64,000 nucleotides of DNA, from contig NZ_CP108430.1 of assembly GCF_041435335.1 (NCBI RefSeq), positions 7,591,001-7,655,000 on the forward strand, in the 5' to 3' direction. The notes under the pieces are model-generated. The model was given only the letters and a program-made list of their open reading frames with translations, was not told the origin of the DNA and ran no database searches. This document shows, one piece after another, positions 47,273 to 58,378 of the stretch (the stretch's first letter is position 1; every line of letters starts with the position of its first letter). The position numbers were made by a program, and so were the translations under genes. Source of the DNA: Streptomyces sp. NBC_01283. GTDB taxonomy: Bacteria > Actinomycetota > Actinomycetes > Streptomycetales > Streptomycetaceae.

Positions 47273-47709
47273 CCGCACCGAAGGCCGACGCACGTACCGC
47301 CACACCCGGGGCAGCGAGGGAGCTGAACTGGCTCCTCGACGACCTGGTGCAGCGGGTCGCCAGCATCCGCAAGGCGCTCGTGCTCTCCGGCGACGGCCTG
47401 CCCACCGGCGTATCGGCGGATCTGACCAGGGAGGACAGCGAGCACCTCGCGGCTGTCGCCTCCGGTTTCCACAGCCTCGCCAAGGGCGTCGGGCGCCACT
47501 TCGAGGCGGGCAGGGTCCGCCAGACCGTGGTCGAGCTCGACGACGCGTTCCTCTTCGTCACGGCCGCGGGCGACGGCAGCTGCCTCGCCGTCCTCGCGGA
47601 CGCCGACTCCGACGTGGGCCTGGTGGCCTACGAAATGACGCTGCTGGTCAAGAGGGTGGGTGTGCATCTGGGTACGGCGCCGCGCACCGACCTGCCCACG
47701 GGAGGGTAG
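47269..47709 (+). CDS. cvnB: CvnB, roadblock/LC7 domain protein
   Basis: This 146-residue roadblock/LC7 fold protein has text typical of CvnB: ELNWLLDDLVQRVASIRKAL near residue 15, LVLSGDGLPTGVSADLTRED, and VVELDDAFLFVTAAGDGSCL near 83. Such proteins act as regulators of the cognate small GTPase CvnD and bind CvnA/CvnC. The ATG overlaps the cvnA stop (ATGA), implying coupled synthesis. cvnC follows after 9 bp. Confidence 0.92.
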   Translation: MTAPKADARTATPGAARELNWLLDDLVQRVASIRKALVLSGDGLPTGVSADLTREDSEHLAAVASGFHSLAKGVGRHFEAGRVRQTVVELDDAFLFVTAAGDGSCLAVLADADSDVGLVAYEMTLLVKRVGVHLGTAPRTDLPTGG

Positions 47710-47718
47710 CGGGAGGGT

Positions 47719-48123
47719 ATGAGCGAAGACGGCACAGGGACACAGGGGACCCATCGCTGGTTCGACGACGACGCCGGGCCCGTGGTGCGGCCGTACGCCA
47801 TGACGCGCGGCCGGACCACCAGTCCGGCCCAGCACCGCCTCGATCTGATCGCGGTCGTCATCGCGGAGGCCCGCGCCGGGGACCCGGAGGCGGACAGGAC
47901 GCTGTCCCCGGAACATGTGGACATCGTCGGGCTCTGCCGTGACAGCCCTCAGTCGGTCGCCGAACTGGCGGCCGAACTGGACCTTCCCATCGGTGTGATC
48001 CGCGTCCTCATCGGCGATCTCGTCGACGACGAACTGGTGCACGTGACACGTCCCGTACCCCCTGCGGAACTGCCGGACGAGAGTATTCTGCGCGACGTGA
48101 TCAACGGCCTCCGGGCGCTCTGA
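47719..48123 (+). CDS. cvnC: CvnC, DUF742 protein
   Basis: This 134-residue DUF742 protein contains RWFDDDAGPVVRPYAMTRGR near residue 12, LSPEHVDIVGLCRDSPQSVA near 54 and a winged-helix-like C-terminal part, ELAAELDLPIGVIRVLIGDL near 76. DUF742 proteins are the third member of conservons. GGGAGG precedes the ATG. The usual next gene, cvnD, is not adjacent: the 5-oxoprolinase-type gene starts 24 bp later and separates them. Confidence 0.92.
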   Translation: MSEDGTGTQGTHRWFDDDAGPVVRPYAMTRGRTTSPAQHRLDLIAVVIAEARAGDPEADRTLSPEHVDIVGLCRDSPQSVAELAAELDLPIGVIRVLIGDLVDDELVHVTRPVPPAELPDESILRDVINGLRAL

Positions 48124-48147
48124 ACAGCGCGGAAGCGGGAGTGGGAC

Positions 48148-51100
48148 GTGACTGGCTGGCAGTTCTGGGTCGACAGGGGCGGCACCTTCACGGACATCGT
48201 CGCGCGCCGTCCCGACGGACGGCTGCTCACGCACAAACTCCTGTCGGACAACCCGGCCCGCTATGCCGACGCGGCCGTCGCGGGCATCCGTGAGTTACTG
48301 CGCGCCGCCCCCGTCACGTCGGCGGCTGAGGTCCCTGACGCCGACGACGACACGGCGGACGTGACCGTCGACGCCGTCCGCATGGGCACCACCGTCGCCA
48401 CCAACGCCCTCCTGGAGCGCAAGGGCGAGCCCACCGCCCTGGTGATCACGCGGGGCTTCGGTGACGCCCTGCGCATCGCCTACCAGAACCGCCCCCGCAT
48501 CTTCGCCCGCGAGATCGTCCTGCCGGAGCTGCCCTACGACCGGGTCATCGAGGTCGACGAGCGGGTCACCGCCGAGGGCGAGGTCCTGCGGGCACCCGAC
48601 CTGGAGCAGCTCGCCGGGCCGCTGCGCCAGGCCCATGAGGGCGGCATCCGGGCCGTCGCCGTGGTGTGCGTGCACAGCCATCTGTATCCCGCCCACGAGC
48701 GGGCGATCGCCGAACTGGCCGTCCGCACGGGCTTTCCGCAGGTCTCGCTCTCCAGCGAGGTCAGCCCGCTGATGAAGCTGGTCCCGCGCGGCGACACGGC
48801 GGTCGTCGACGCCTATCTGTCGCCCGTCCTCGACCGCTACGTCCAGCACGTCGCCGACGAACTCAGCGGCGTACGGCTGATGTTCATGCAGTCGAACGGC
48901 GGCCTCACCGAAGCGGGCCAGTTCCGCGGCAAGGACGCGATCCTGTCCGGGCCCGCCGGCGGCATCGTCGGCATGGCCCGCATGTCGCAGCGCGCGGGCT
49001 TCGACCGCGTCATCGGCTTCGACATGGGCGGCACGTCCACGGACGTGTCGCACTACGCGGGCGAGTACGAACGGGTCTTCACCACGCAGATCGCGGGCGT
49101 CCGGCTGCGCGCGCCGATGCTGGACATCCACACCGTCGCCGCGGGCGGCGGCTCCGTCCTGCACTTCGACGGCAGCCGCTACCGCGTGGGCCCCGACTCG
49201 GCGGGCGCCGCTCCGGGCCCGGCGAGCTACCGGGGCGGCGGACCGCTCACGGTCACCGATGCCAACGTCGCCCTCGGGCGCATCCAACCCACCCACTTCC
49301 CCCGGGTGTTCGGGCCGGACGGCGACCAGCCGCTCGACGAGGCCCTCGTGCGCGACCGCTTCACCGCGCTGGCCCGCGACATCCGGGAGAGCACCGGCGA
49401 CGACCGCACTCCGGAGCAGGTCGCCGAGGGCTATCTGCAGATCGCGGTCGCCAACATCGCCGCCGCCGTCAAGCGCATCTCGGTCCAGAAGGGCCATGAC
49501 GTCACCCGCTACGCCCTCACCACGTTCGGCGGCGCGGGCGGCCAGCACGCCTGCATGGTCGCCGACTCGCTCGGCATCCGCACCGTCCTCGTACCCCCCA
49601 TGGCCGGAGTGCTCTCCGCGCTCGGCATCGGCCTCGCCGACACCACCGCGATGCGCGAGCAGTCCGTGGAGGCCCGGCTCGAACCGTCCGCGATGCCCCG
49701 CGTCCTGAAGACCGCCGACGACCTGGAGGAAGCGGCCCGCGCCGAGCTGCTCGCCGAGGACGTGCCCGAGGACCGCATCCGCGTCACACGCCGCGCCCAG
49801 CTGCGCTACGACGGCACCGACACCACGCTCACCGTGGAGCTCACGGAGCCGGACGGCATGATCCGCGTCTTCGAGGAACGCCACCGCACCACCTACTCCT
49901 TCACCCTGGACCGCCCCGTCGTCGTCGAGGCGCTCTCCGTGGAGGCCACCGGCCTGACCCAGCAGCCCGACCTCTCCGTGCTCGCCGGTGACACGCGCCG
50001 AGGAGCTCCGGAGACCGTCAGCCTGCACACGGGCGGCACCTGGCGCGACGTGCCCCTGCACCGCCGCGAGGAACTGCCGCCCGGCGAGACCGTCGACGGG
50101 CCCGCGATCATCACCGAGGCCAGCGCCACGACGGTCGTGGACGACGGCTGGCAGGCGGCCATGTCACGCGAGGGACACCTGGTCATGGAACGTGTGGCGG
50201 TGCCCGAGGGTTCCGCCGCGAGCACAGCGGCCGACCCCGTCCTCCTCGAAGTCTTCAACAACCTTTTCATGTCGATCGCCGAACAGATGGGCGCCCGCCT
50301 GGAGTCCACCGCCCAGTCCGTGAACATCAAGGAGCGGCTCGACTTCTCCTGCGCGCTCTTCGACCCGGACGGCAACCTCGTCGCCAACGCCCCGCACATC
50401 CCGGTGCACCTGGGCTCGATGGGCACCAGCGTGAAAGAGGTGATCCAGCGCCGCGGCGACAGCATGCGCCCCGGAGACACCTACGCGGTCAACGACCCAT
50501 ACCACGGCGGGACCCACCTCCCGGACGTCACCGTCATCACGCCGGTCTTCGACACCTCGGAGGAGCGGGACTCCTCGGAAGAACCGGACGCCCCGGGGGA
50601 GCGGATCCTCTTCTACGTGGCGTCGCGCGGGCACCACGCGGAGATCGGCGGCATCGCCCCCGGCTCCATGCCCGCGAACAGCCGCACCATCGAGGAGGAG
50701 GGCATCCTCTTCGACAACTGGCTCCTCGTGGAGGGCGGCCGGCTCCGCGAGGCCGAGACCCTGAGCCTGCTCACCGACGCCCCCTACCCCTCCCGAAACC
50801 CGGCCACCAACCTCGCCGACCTGCGCGCCCAGATCGCCGCCAACCAGAAGGGCGTCGACGAAGTCGCCCGCATGATCGCGAACTTCGGGCTCGACGTCGT
50901 CCAGGCCTACATGAGCCACGTACAGGACAACGCCGAAGAAGCGGTACGCCGTGTGATCGACGTACTGGAAGAGGGCGAGTTCGCCTATCCGACGGACTCG
51001 GGGGCCGTCATCCGGGTCCGTGTCTCGGTCGACCGCGCGGCCCGCTCGGCGACCGTCGACTTCACCGGTACGTCCCCCCAGCTCGCCACGAACTTCAACG

Positions 51101-51891
51101 CCCCCTTCGCGGTGGTCAACGCCGCTGTCCTGTACGTCTTCCGCACCCTGGTGGCCGAGGACATCCCGCTCAACGACGGCTGCCTGCGCCCGCTGCGCAT
51201 CATCGTGCCGCCGGGCTCCCTGCTCGCCCCCGAGCCGCCCGCGGCCGTCGTCGCCGGGAACGTCGAGACCTCACAGGCGATCACCGGCGCCCTCTACGGA
51301 GCCCTGGGTGTCCAGGCCGAGGGCTCCGGGACGATGAACAACGTCACCTTCGGGAACGACCGCCACCAGTACTACGAGACGGTGGCCTCGGGATCCGGGG
51401 CGGGCGACGGCTTCGACGGGGCATCCGTCGTCCAGACCCACATGACCAACTCCCGGCTCACCGACCCCGAAGTCCTCGAGTGGCGCCTGCCGGTGCTGCT
51501 TGAGGAGTTCGCGGTGCGGCGCGGGAGCGGCGGCACCGGCAGGTGGCGCGGCGGGGACGGGGCGGTGCGCCGCATCCGCTTCCGCGAACCGATGACGGTC
51601 TCCACGCTCTCGCAGCACCGCAAGGTGGCGCCGTACGGCATGGCGGGCGGCAGCCCCGGAGCGCTCGGCACGGGCCGCGTGGAGCGTGCCGACGGAAGCG
51701 TCCAGGAGCTGGAGGGCAGCGACTTCGCGGACGCGGCCCCCGGCGACGTACTCGTGATCGAAACCCCGGGCGGCGGCGGATACGGCCCGCCCCCGCACCA
51801 CAGCAGCGAAACAACCGCACCCCCCGAAACAACCGCAACCCCCGAAGCAACTGATCCAGGAGAAGCGAGCGATGATCTTCAAGCGTTCTGA
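48148..51891 (+). CDS. 5-oxoprolinase/N-methylhydantoinase fusion (HyuA-HyuB)
   Basis: This 1247-residue protein joins a HyuA-like ATP-binding half ([20 protein letters not shown] near residue 5; [15 protein letters not shown] near 77; [20 protein letters not shown] near 290; [12 protein letters not shown] near 455) to a HyuB half from about 690 ([20 protein letters not shown] near 786; [13 protein letters not shown] near 1062; [11 protein letters not shown] near 1205). This is the layout of eukaryotic-type 5-oxoprolinase and of fused N-methylhydantoin amidohydrolases. It would hydrolyse 5-oxoproline or a hydantoin with ATP. The Thr/Pro/Glu-rich tail of about 35 residues overlaps the start of cvnD by 20 bp. 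GGGAG precedes the GTG. Confidence 0.9.
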   Translation: MTGWQFWVDRGGTFTDIVARRPDGRLLTHKLLSDNPARYADAAVAGIRELLRAAPVTSAAEVPDADDDTADVTVDAVRMGTTVATNALLERKGEPTALVITRGFGDALRIAYQNRPRIFAREIVLPELPYDRVIEVDERVTAEGEVLRAPDLEQLAGPLRQAHEGGIRAVAVVCVHSHLYPAHERAIAELAVRTGFPQVSLSSEVSPLMKLVPRGDTAVVDAYLSPVLDRYVQHVADELSGVRLMFMQSNGGLTEAGQFRGKDAILSGPAGGIVGMARMSQRAGFDRVIGFDMGGTSTDVSHYAGEYERVFTTQIAGVRLRAPMLDIHTVAAGGGSVLHFDGSRYRVGPDSAGAAPGPASYRGGGPLTVTDANVALGRIQPTHFPRVFGPDGDQPLDEALVRDRFTALARDIRESTGDDRTPEQVAEGYLQIAVANIAAAVKRISVQKGHDVTRYALTTFGGAGGQHACMVADSLGIRTVLVPPMAGVLSALGIGLADTTAMREQSVEARLEPSAMPRVLKTADDLEEAARAELLAEDVPEDRIRVTRRAQLRYDGTDTTLTVELTEPDGMIRVFEERHRTTYSFTLDRPVVVEALSVEATGLTQQPDLSVLAGDTRRGAPETVSLHTGGTWRDVPLHRREELPPGETVDGPAIITEASATTVVDDGWQAAMSREGHLVMERVAVPEGSAASTAADPVLLEVFNNLFMSIAEQMGARLESTAQSVNIKERLDFSCALFDPDGNLVANAPHIPVHLGSMGTSVKEVIQRRGDSMRPGDTYAVNDPYHGGTHLPDVTVITPVFDTSEERDSSEEPDAPGERILFYVASRGHHAEIGGIAPGSMPANSRTIEEEGILFDNWLLVEGGRLREAETLSLLTDAPYPSRNPATNLADLRAQIAANQKGVDEVARMIANFGLDVVQAYMSHVQDNAEEAVRRVIDVLEEGEFAYPTDSGAVIRVRVSVDRAARSATVDFTGTSPQLATNFNAPFAVVNAAVLYVFRTLVAEDIPLNDGCLRPLRIIVPPGSLLAPEPPAAVVAGNVETSQAITGALYGALGVQAEGSGTMNNVTFGNDRHQYYETVASGSGAGDGFDGASVVQTHMTNSRLTDPEVLEWRLPVLLEEFAVRRGSGGTGRWRGGDGAVRRIRFREPMTVSTLSQHRKVAPYGMAGGSPGALGTGRVERADGSVQELEGSDFADAAPGDVLVIETPGGGGYGPPPHHSSETTAPPETTATPEATDPGEASDDLQAF

Positions 51892-52477
51892 GCGCGGCAA
51901 GGCCCCCGTCGAGCCGGTGACGCTGAAGATCCTGGTGGCGGGCGGCTTCGGCGTGGGCAAGACGACCCTCGTCGGCGCCGTCAGCGAGATCAAACCGCTG
52001 CGCACCGAGGAGCTGCTCAGCGAGGCGGGCCGCCCCGTCGACGACACCAGCGGCGTCTCGGGCAAGCACACCACCACCGTCGCCATGGACTTCGGGCGCA
52101 TCACGCTCCGCGAGGACCTGGTCCTGTACGTGTTCGGCACCCCGGGCCAGGACCGCTTCTGGTTCCTCTGGGACGAGCTGGCCACCGGGGCGCTCGGTGC
52201 CGTGGTCCTCGCCGACACCCGCCGCCTGGAGGACTGCTTCGCGGCCGTCGACTACTTCGAGCGCCGTTCCATACCCTTCGTCGTCGGAGTCAACTGCTTC
52301 GAGGGCGCATCGCGTTACCCCGCCGACGCCGTGCGCCAGGCGCTCGACCTCGATGAGGGCGTTCCCGTGGTGATGTGTGACGCGCGCGAGCGGCAGTCGG
52401 TCAAGGAAGTGCTCATCGGCGTCGTCCAGCACGCGATGGCGACCGCCGCCGCGGCCAGGGAGCCCGCGACCACGTGA
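51872..52477 (+). CDS. cvnD: CvnD, conservon Ras-like GTPase
   Basis: This 201-residue small GTPase has G1 [20 protein letters not shown] near residue 22 and G3 [12 protein letters not shown] near 88. The G4-equivalent reads GVNCFEG near 134, lacking the classical NKxD, as is usual for this bacterial group. The order resembles CvnD/MglA-like proteins that switch the CvnA-B-C complex. AGGAG lies upstream of the ATG. Its start lies inside the 3' end of the oxoprolinase gene, so expression depends on that gene, and the conservon is interrupted rather than lost. Confidence 0.92.
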   Translation: MIFKRSERGKAPVEPVTLKILVAGGFGVGKTTLVGAVSEIKPLRTEELLSEAGRPVDDTSGVSGKHTTTVAMDFGRITLREDLVLYVFGTPGQDRFWFLWDELATGALGAVVLADTRRLEDCFAAVDYFERRSIPFVVGVNCFEGASRYPADAVRQALDLDEGVPVVMCDARERQSVKEVLIGVVQHAMATAAAAREPATT

Positions 52478-52497
52478 GCGCATGACCGGGTCAACAG

Positions 52498-52537
52498 CCG
52501 CGGCCCGTATTCCCATGGACGGGGACACGGGCCGCGG
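52498..52537. terminator. Strong bidirectional terminator between cvnD and glpK
   Basis: CCGCGGCCCGT (52498-52508) pairs perfectly with ACGGGCCGCGG (52527-52537), and the loop contains a further TCCC/GGGGA pairing. It lies between convergent genes. Confidence 0.85.
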
Positions 52538-52548
52538 TCATCCTCGGC

Positions 52549-54069
<1,521 letters not shown>

Positions 54070-54083
54070 GGCTACCCCTAGCG

Positions 54084-54839
54084 TCAGAAGGCTACGTTGT
54101 AGATGAGACCTGCGAGCGCTCCGCCGATCAGCGGCCCGGCCACGGGGATCCAGGCATAACTCCAGTCGGACGTCCCCTTGTTGGGGATCGGCAGGAACGT
54201 GTGCACGATGCGCGGGCCCAGGTCACGGGCCGGGTTGATGGCGTATCCGGTGGGCCCGCCCAGCGAGAGGCCGATGCCGACGACCAGGAACGCCACGATC
54301 AGCGTCTGCGTGCCGGACTCGCCGAGCCCCTTGGTGAGCCCGAAGGCGAGGATGGGCAGCACCAGTGCGATCGTCGCGATGACCTCCGTGACGACGTTGG
54401 CGACCGGGTTACGGATCTCCGGGATGGTCGAGAAGATGCCGAGTGTCGGGGTCGGCTGATGGGCGCTCGTCACCTTGTCCTTGACGTTCCCGGAGACATT
54501 GGCGCTGAACTGCGCGTAGTACACGAGATACGCGAGGACGGCGCCGAGCATCGCGCCGACCATCTGCCCGAGCAGATAGATCCAGACCTTGCCCCACTCC
54601 CCGGTGTCGATCGCGATGCCGAGCGTGACGGCGGGGTTGAGGTGACCGCCGGAGAGGGGGCCCGCGGTGTACGCGCCCGCGAGCACGCCGAAGCCCCATC
54701 CGAAGGCGATGACGACCCATCCGGAGGCCTTCGCCTTCGAATGGTTCAAGGTGACGGCGGCGCATACACCGGCGCCGAGGAGAATCAGGATCGCGGTGCC
54801 GATGATCTCACCGACGAAGATGTCCCCATTCGAGTACAT
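54084..54839 (-). CDS. glpF: Glycerol uptake facilitator (MIP/aquaporin family)
   Basis: This 251-residue channel has six membrane helices and both NPA motifs, [16 protein letters not shown] near residue 64 and [13 protein letters not shown] near 198. The Asp after the second NPA-R motif (NPARD) marks an aquaglyceroporin, which passes glycerol rather than only water. AGGAG at 54845-54849 precedes the ATG. It is the first gene of the glpF-glpK operon. Confidence 0.95.
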   Translation of the reverse strand: MYSNGDIFVGEIIGTAILILLGAGVCAAVTLNHSKAKASGWVVIAFGWGFGVLAGAYTAGPLSGGHLNPAVTLGIAIDTGEWGKVWIYLLGQMVGAMLGAVLAYLVYYAQFSANVSGNVKDKVTSAHQPTPTLGIFSTIPEIRNPVANVVTEVIATIALVLPILAFGLTKGLGESGTQTLIVAFLVVGIGLSLGGPTGYAINPARDLGPRIVHTFLPIPNKGTSDWSYAWIPVAGPLIGGALAGLIYNVAF

Positions 54840-55231
54840 GGCGGCTCCTAGGGCCTCGCCCGGGGCCGTGGCCCCGGTACTCCGTGCTGGGTGCGTTCCA
54901 CGACAACTGCCTGGCCGCGCCCGGCGACTTCAGCCGGGGGCAGGGGTTCCCGCGCCCCGCCCGGCTTCCATGGCGAGCGTGCCGTCGCAGTCGAATCGCC
55001 CAGAGGGGGATGACCCGCTGAACAGGCCTTTCGTGCAGACCTTCGCGCGTGCAGGGGCCCTGAATGGCACGGAGCCGAAGTGCGGCGATGCCGACTGACA
55101 CCGGAAGTGTTCACCGGTGGTGATGGAGCGTCAAGGTCGCGGACGGCAACGGTTAACCGGCGCGATCCCTTCCCCCGCGAGGCGCCCGTGGTCCACTCCC
55201 TTAACGGGCCGCGCGGGGCCGGTGACCGTGC
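54840..55231 (-). other. 392-bp promoter and leader region of glpF-glpK
   Basis: No gene is seen. CCGGGGCC-GT-GGCCCCGG (54860-54877) can fold just before the glpF ribosome site. A promoter-like pair with an embedded operator lies at 55106-55134. The long spacer would make a leader of about 260 nt if that promoter is used. Confidence 0.45.
55106..55134 (-). promoter_or_regulatory. Candidate glpF promoter with operator in its spacer
   Basis: On the minus strand TTGACG (55134-55129) is followed after 17 bases by AACACT (55111-55106). The spacer contains TCACC-GGT-GGTGA (55111-55123), an inverted repeat placed where a repressor would block polymerase. Confidence 0.45.
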
Positions 55232-56422
55232 TCAGCGCACCGCGACGACCGAGGAGCCGTGCCCGAAGAGCCCTTGGTTCGCGGTGATCCCCGCCCGCGC
55301 CCCCGCGATCTGCCGAGCCCCCGCCGTTCCCCTCAACTGCCATGTCAGCTCGCACACTTGGGCGATGGCCTGTGCCGGAACGGCCTCTCCGAAGGAGGCG
55401 AGTCCGCCGCTGGGGTTGACCGGTATGCGTCCGCCCGGAGCGGTCGCCCCCTCCCGCAGCAGCTTGGCGCCCTCTCCTTCGCCGCAGAGCCCCAGGTCCT
55501 CGTACCACTGCAGTTCCAGTGCGGTGGAGAGGTCGTAGACCTCCGCGAAGGAGAGCTCGTCGGGTCCGATGCCCGCTTCCTCGTACGCGGCGTGCGCGAT
55601 GGAGGCGCGGAAGGTCCCGTCGGCCGGCGTCACGGTGGCCGCGGAGTCGGTCGCGATGTCCGGCAGGTCGAGGACGGTGGTCGGATACGTCGGCGTCACC
55701 GTGGACACCGCCCGGATGCGCACCGGGTCGGACGCGCCGTGCCGCCGCGCGAACTCCATGCTGGAGAGCACGAGCGCCGCCGCGCCGTCGGAGGTCGCGC
55801 AGATGTCGAGCAGCCGCAGCGGATCGGCGACGACCGCCGATGCGGCCACTTCCTCCGCGGTGACGGTCTTTCGGTACCGCGCGTTCGGATTGAGTGCTCC
55901 CGCCGCCGCGTTCTTCACCTTGACCTGGGCGAAGTCCTCCAGGGTGTCGCCGTGCACCGCCATCCTGCGGCGTGCGTACAGACCGAAGTACGTGGGGTTG
56001 GTGGCGCCGAGGACCCGGAAGCGCAGCCAGTCCGGGTCGTCGTGCCGGTCTCCTCCGGCGGGCCGGAAGAACCCCTTGGGCGCGGCATCCGCCCCGACGA
56101 CGAGGACGACATCGGCGAGGCCCGCGAGGATCTGCGTACGCGCGGTGTTGATCGCCTGAGCGCCGGACGCGCACGCCGCGTACACGCTCGCGACCCGCGC
56201 GCCCTGCCAGCCGAGCGCCTTCGCGAACGTCGCCCCGGCCACGTACCCGGGATAGCCGCCACGGACCGTGTCCGCACCGACGATCGACCCCACGTCGCGC
56301 CAGTCCACCCCGGCGTCGGCGAGCGCCGCGCGGGCCGCCGCCGTGCCGTACTCGATGAAGCTCCGGCCCCACTTGCCCCAGGGGTGCATGCCCGCGCCCA
56401 GCACCGCCACCTCGCTGGTCAT
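55232..56422 (-). CDS. Thiolase family protein (SCP2-type / lipid-transfer thiolase)
   Basis: This 396-residue thiolase-fold protein resembles the SCP2/Ltp group. EVAVLGAGMHPWGKWGRSFI opens the sequence; VYAACASGAQAINTARTQIL near residue 82 holds the acylated Cys; EVYDLSTALELQWYEDLGLC near 307 replaces the usual HDCF region; and NPSGGLASFGEAVPAQAIAQ near 340 contains the GG loop. The C-terminal CxG motif is replaced by TANQGLFGHGSS. These changes are typical of thiolases that pair with DUF35 proteins in retro-aldol or retro-Claisen steps. The ATG at 56422 overlaps the DUF35 stop in ATGA. Confidence 0.83.
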   Translation of the reverse strand: MTSEVAVLGAGMHPWGKWGRSFIEYGTAAARAALADAGVDWRDVGSIVGADTVRGGYPGYVAGATFAKALGWQGARVASVYAACASGAQAINTARTQILAGLADVVLVVGADAAPKGFFRPAGGDRHDDPDWLRFRVLGATNPTYFGLYARRRMAVHGDTLEDFAQVKVKNAAAGALNPNARYRKTVTAEEVAASAVVADPLRLLDICATSDGAAALVLSSMEFARRHGASDPVRIRAVSTVTPTYPTTVLDLPDIATDSAATVTPADGTFRASIAHAAYEEAGIGPDELSFAEVYDLSTALELQWYEDLGLCGEGEGAKLLREGATAPGGRIPVNPSGGLASFGEAVPAQAIAQVCELTWQLRGTAGARQIAGARAGITANQGLFGHGSSVVAVR

Positions 56423-56883
56423 GCGCCCACCCCCACCGGCCGCCAGTGCCACGTCGTCCAGGTCGTCCCCGAGCCCTCGTCGTCCCCGGCCTCCTCGTCG
56501 AGCACGCCGGGGACGACCTCCACCTCCATGCCGACCTCCAGGTCGGCGACGGTCACCCCCGGAACCGACTGGCCGAGCACCACCATCCGCTCCGCCTCGA
56601 GCTCCACAGCGATCAACGCGTAGGGCTGCCAGGGAAGTTCCTGATCCGACACATAGGGCGCGGGCGGGCGGTAGCGGCTGTCCGTGTACGACCAGACGCG
56701 TCCGCGCCGGGAGAGCGGGACCTCGGCGAGGTCACCGCCCGAGCAGCCGGGATTGCGGCAGAAGCCGTCCTCGCGGGGGAAGAAGACACTGGCGCAGGCC
56801 GAGCAGCGCGTGCCCAGAAGGCGGAAGTTGTCTCCCTCCCCGGCGAACCAGCCGGCCACCACGGGAGTACGCGTACGGGGCAA
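56419..56883 (-). CDS. DUF35 OB-fold protein with zinc rubredoxin-like knuckle
   Basis: This 154-residue partner of the thiolase has an N-terminal zinc ribbon, LLGTRCSACASVFFPREDGF with CRNPGC (C-x2-C and C-x4-C), near residues 22-48. An OB-fold follows (GRVWSYTDSRYRPPAPY; YALIAVELEAERMVVLGQS; LEVGMEVEVVPG). Such proteins bind acyl-CoA next to SCP2-type thiolases in steroid and lipid catabolism. The TTG start at 56883 has GGAGG about 5 bases upstream. The palindrome at 56904-56920 sits in its promoter region. Confidence 0.87.
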   Translation of the reverse strand: MPRTRTPVVAGWFAGEGDNFRLLGTRCSACASVFFPREDGFCRNPGCSGGDLAEVPLSRRGRVWSYTDSRYRPPAPYVSDQELPWQPYALIAVELEAERMVVLGQSVPGVTVADLEVGMEVEVVPGVLDEEAGDDEGSGTTWTTWHWRPVGVGA

Positions 56884-56903
56884 GGTTCCTCCACGACACT
56901 GGA

Positions 56904-56920
56904 TCTGACGGAACGTCAGA
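56904..56920. promoter_or_regulatory. Perfect palindrome TCTGACG-GAA-CGTCAGA, TetR-type operator candidate
   Basis: An exact 7-3-7 inverted repeat lies 21 bp upstream of the DUF35 start codon, so a bound protein would block transcription or initiation. The same core recurs at 1861-1877 before another lipid-type operon. Confidence 0.65.
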
Positions 56921-56964
56921 AGTGTGCCACGGGCAACCGGATCCCGTCAGTAGCCCGGCACCCG

Positions 56965-57771
56965 CTACTTCCCGTTCAGCGAGCGCCGCGCCACGGGGAA
57001 GTCGAAATAGGTGTCGGGGAAGAGTTCGGGCTTGTGGGTGAAGTGCCACCACTCCTCGGGAAGGTTGACGAAACCGACTTTCGTCAGCGCGCCCCGCAGC
57101 AGATCCCGGTTGATGCGCTGCTTGCCGGTGATGCGGGGGTCGTCCGTGTGGGAGAGGGTGTCGAAGCAGTCGAACCCCGTCCCCATGTCCACGGAGTTGT
57201 CGGGGAACCGCTCGTCCTTCGGTCCGAAGCAGGGCCTGAGGGGCTCCCCGGGAACGTACGGACGCGTGGGAAGGGCGGGCAGCTTCACGACCGTCAGATC
57301 GAGCGTCGAGCCCCGGCTGTGACCGGACTTCGCCGCGATGTAACCGTCCTCGAACAACCGCGACTTGTCGACATGGGGATAGAACTCCGCCTTCATGCGT
57401 ACGTCGCCGAGGTCTTCGGCCCAGCGCACGAACTGGTCGACCGCCCGCTGCGGCCGGTAACAGTCGTACACCTTCAGGGAGTAGCCCTTGCGCAGCAGCG
57501 AGCGCTGGGCCTTGTGCAGTGCCTTCGCCGCGGGTTCCGTGAGGATGCACATCGGCTTCTTGTAGCCGTCGATGGGCGTCCCCACGAAGTTGTGCGGCGT
57601 GACGTAGCGCATCTCCTGGATGATCGTCGGGTCCACGTCCCGCAACGCCACGAACTCATCGGGAGCCTTGGGTTCCGGCTTGGCATGGGCGGGCACGGGG
57701 GCGGCGGCCACGGCGGCGAGAGCGGTGGCGGTGACGGCGAGATTCCGCAGTGCGGGGGCAAGTCCTGTCAT
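56965..57771 (-). CDS. D-alanyl-D-alanine dipeptidase-like protein (M15D, VanX family), secreted
   Basis: This 268-residue protein has a signal peptide of about 30 residues (LAVTATALAAVAAAPVPAHA). The mature metallopeptidase carries the zinc motif SGHSRGSTLDLTV near residue 150 (H and D ligands) and the catalytic EEWWHF near 241 (Glu base and third His). Relatives cleave D-Ala-D-Ala dipeptides; secreted forms in Streptomyces probably act in cell wall turnover rather than vancomycin resistance. No vanH or vanA gene is nearby. The ATG start is divergent from the NUDIX gene. Confidence 0.88.
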   Translation of the reverse strand: MTGLAPALRNLAVTATALAAVAAAPVPAHAKPEPKAPDEFVALRDVDPTIIQEMRYVTPHNFVGTPIDGYKKPMCILTEPAAKALHKAQRSLLRKGYSLKVYDCYRPQRAVDQFVRWAEDLGDVRMKAEFYPHVDKSRLFEDGYIAAKSGHSRGSTLDLTVVKLPALPTRPYVPGEPLRPCFGPKDERFPDNSVDMGTGFDCFDTLSHTDDPRITGKQRINRDLLRGALTKVGFVNLPEEWWHFTHKPELFPDTYFDFPVARRSLNGK

Positions 57772-57844
57772 GAACCCTGCATCTATCAGGATCCGGTCCC
57801 ACAGGGAAAGACCGTCACCGGAGTGATCGGATACAGTCCGCCGC

Positions 57845-58378
57845 GTGTCCCCATCCCAGCACCACGCCGAACCCGTCCCCGGCTCCCACTGTTCGAGCTG
57901 CGGGGCGCCCTACGGGGAACAACTCTCCGCCTGGCCCCGCACCTGCCCCGCCTGCGGCACGGTGGCCTACCGCAATCCGCTGCCCGTGGCGGTGGCACTC
58001 CAGCCCGTGTACGACTCCAAGGGCACCGCCCTCGTCGTCGTGACCCGGACCATCGCTCCCGCGCGCGGGGGAGTGGCCCTGCCCGGCGGGTTCATCGACG
58101 ACCGGGAGGACTGGCGGGACGCCGTCGTCCGCGAGCTCCAGGAAGAGACCGGCATCGGCGCGGCCAGCCGTGACGTCCGCCTCGCGGGGGCACTCAGCGC
58201 ACCCGACGGCCACCTTCTGCTCTTCGGTCTCCTGCCCGAGCGCCCGGCGGCCGAACTGCCGGAATCCGCCCCCACGGCCGAGACCGAAGGCTGGCACCTG
58301 CTGCGTCTGCCGGCCGAACTCGCCTTCCCCCTGCACACCTTGGCGGTGCGTTCCTGGTTCGAAGGGCGCTACATCTGA
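57845..58378 (+). CDS. NUDIX hydrolase with N-terminal zinc ribbon
   Basis: This 177-residue protein starts with a zinc ribbon, CSSCGAPYGEQLSAW and CPACGTVAYRNP (residues 16-46), as in NudC-type NADH pyrophosphatases. The NUDIX box GGFIDDREDWRDAVVRELQE with ETGI follows near 78-101. The substrate could be an NAD-type or other nucleoside diphosphate, but the NudC-specific downstream motif is not evident. The GTG at 57845 lies 10 bases after TACAGT, a possible -10, and has no ribosome site, suggesting a short or absent leader. The 3' end overlaps the GH31 gene by 10 bp. Confidence 0.87.
   Translation: MSPSQHHAEPVPGSHCSSCGAPYGEQLSAWPRTCPACGTVAYRNPLPVAVALQPVYDSKGTALVVVTRTIAPARGGVALPGGFIDDREDWRDAVVRELQEETGIGAASRDVRLAGALSAPDGHLLLFGLLPERPAAELPESAPTAETEGWHLLRLPAELAFPLHTLAVRSWFEGRYI

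Noticed and set aside
56965..57771. Vancomycin resistance gene
   Set aside because: The VanX-like enzyme is secreted and has no vanH, vanA or vanRS neighbours, so a cell wall turnover role is more likely.
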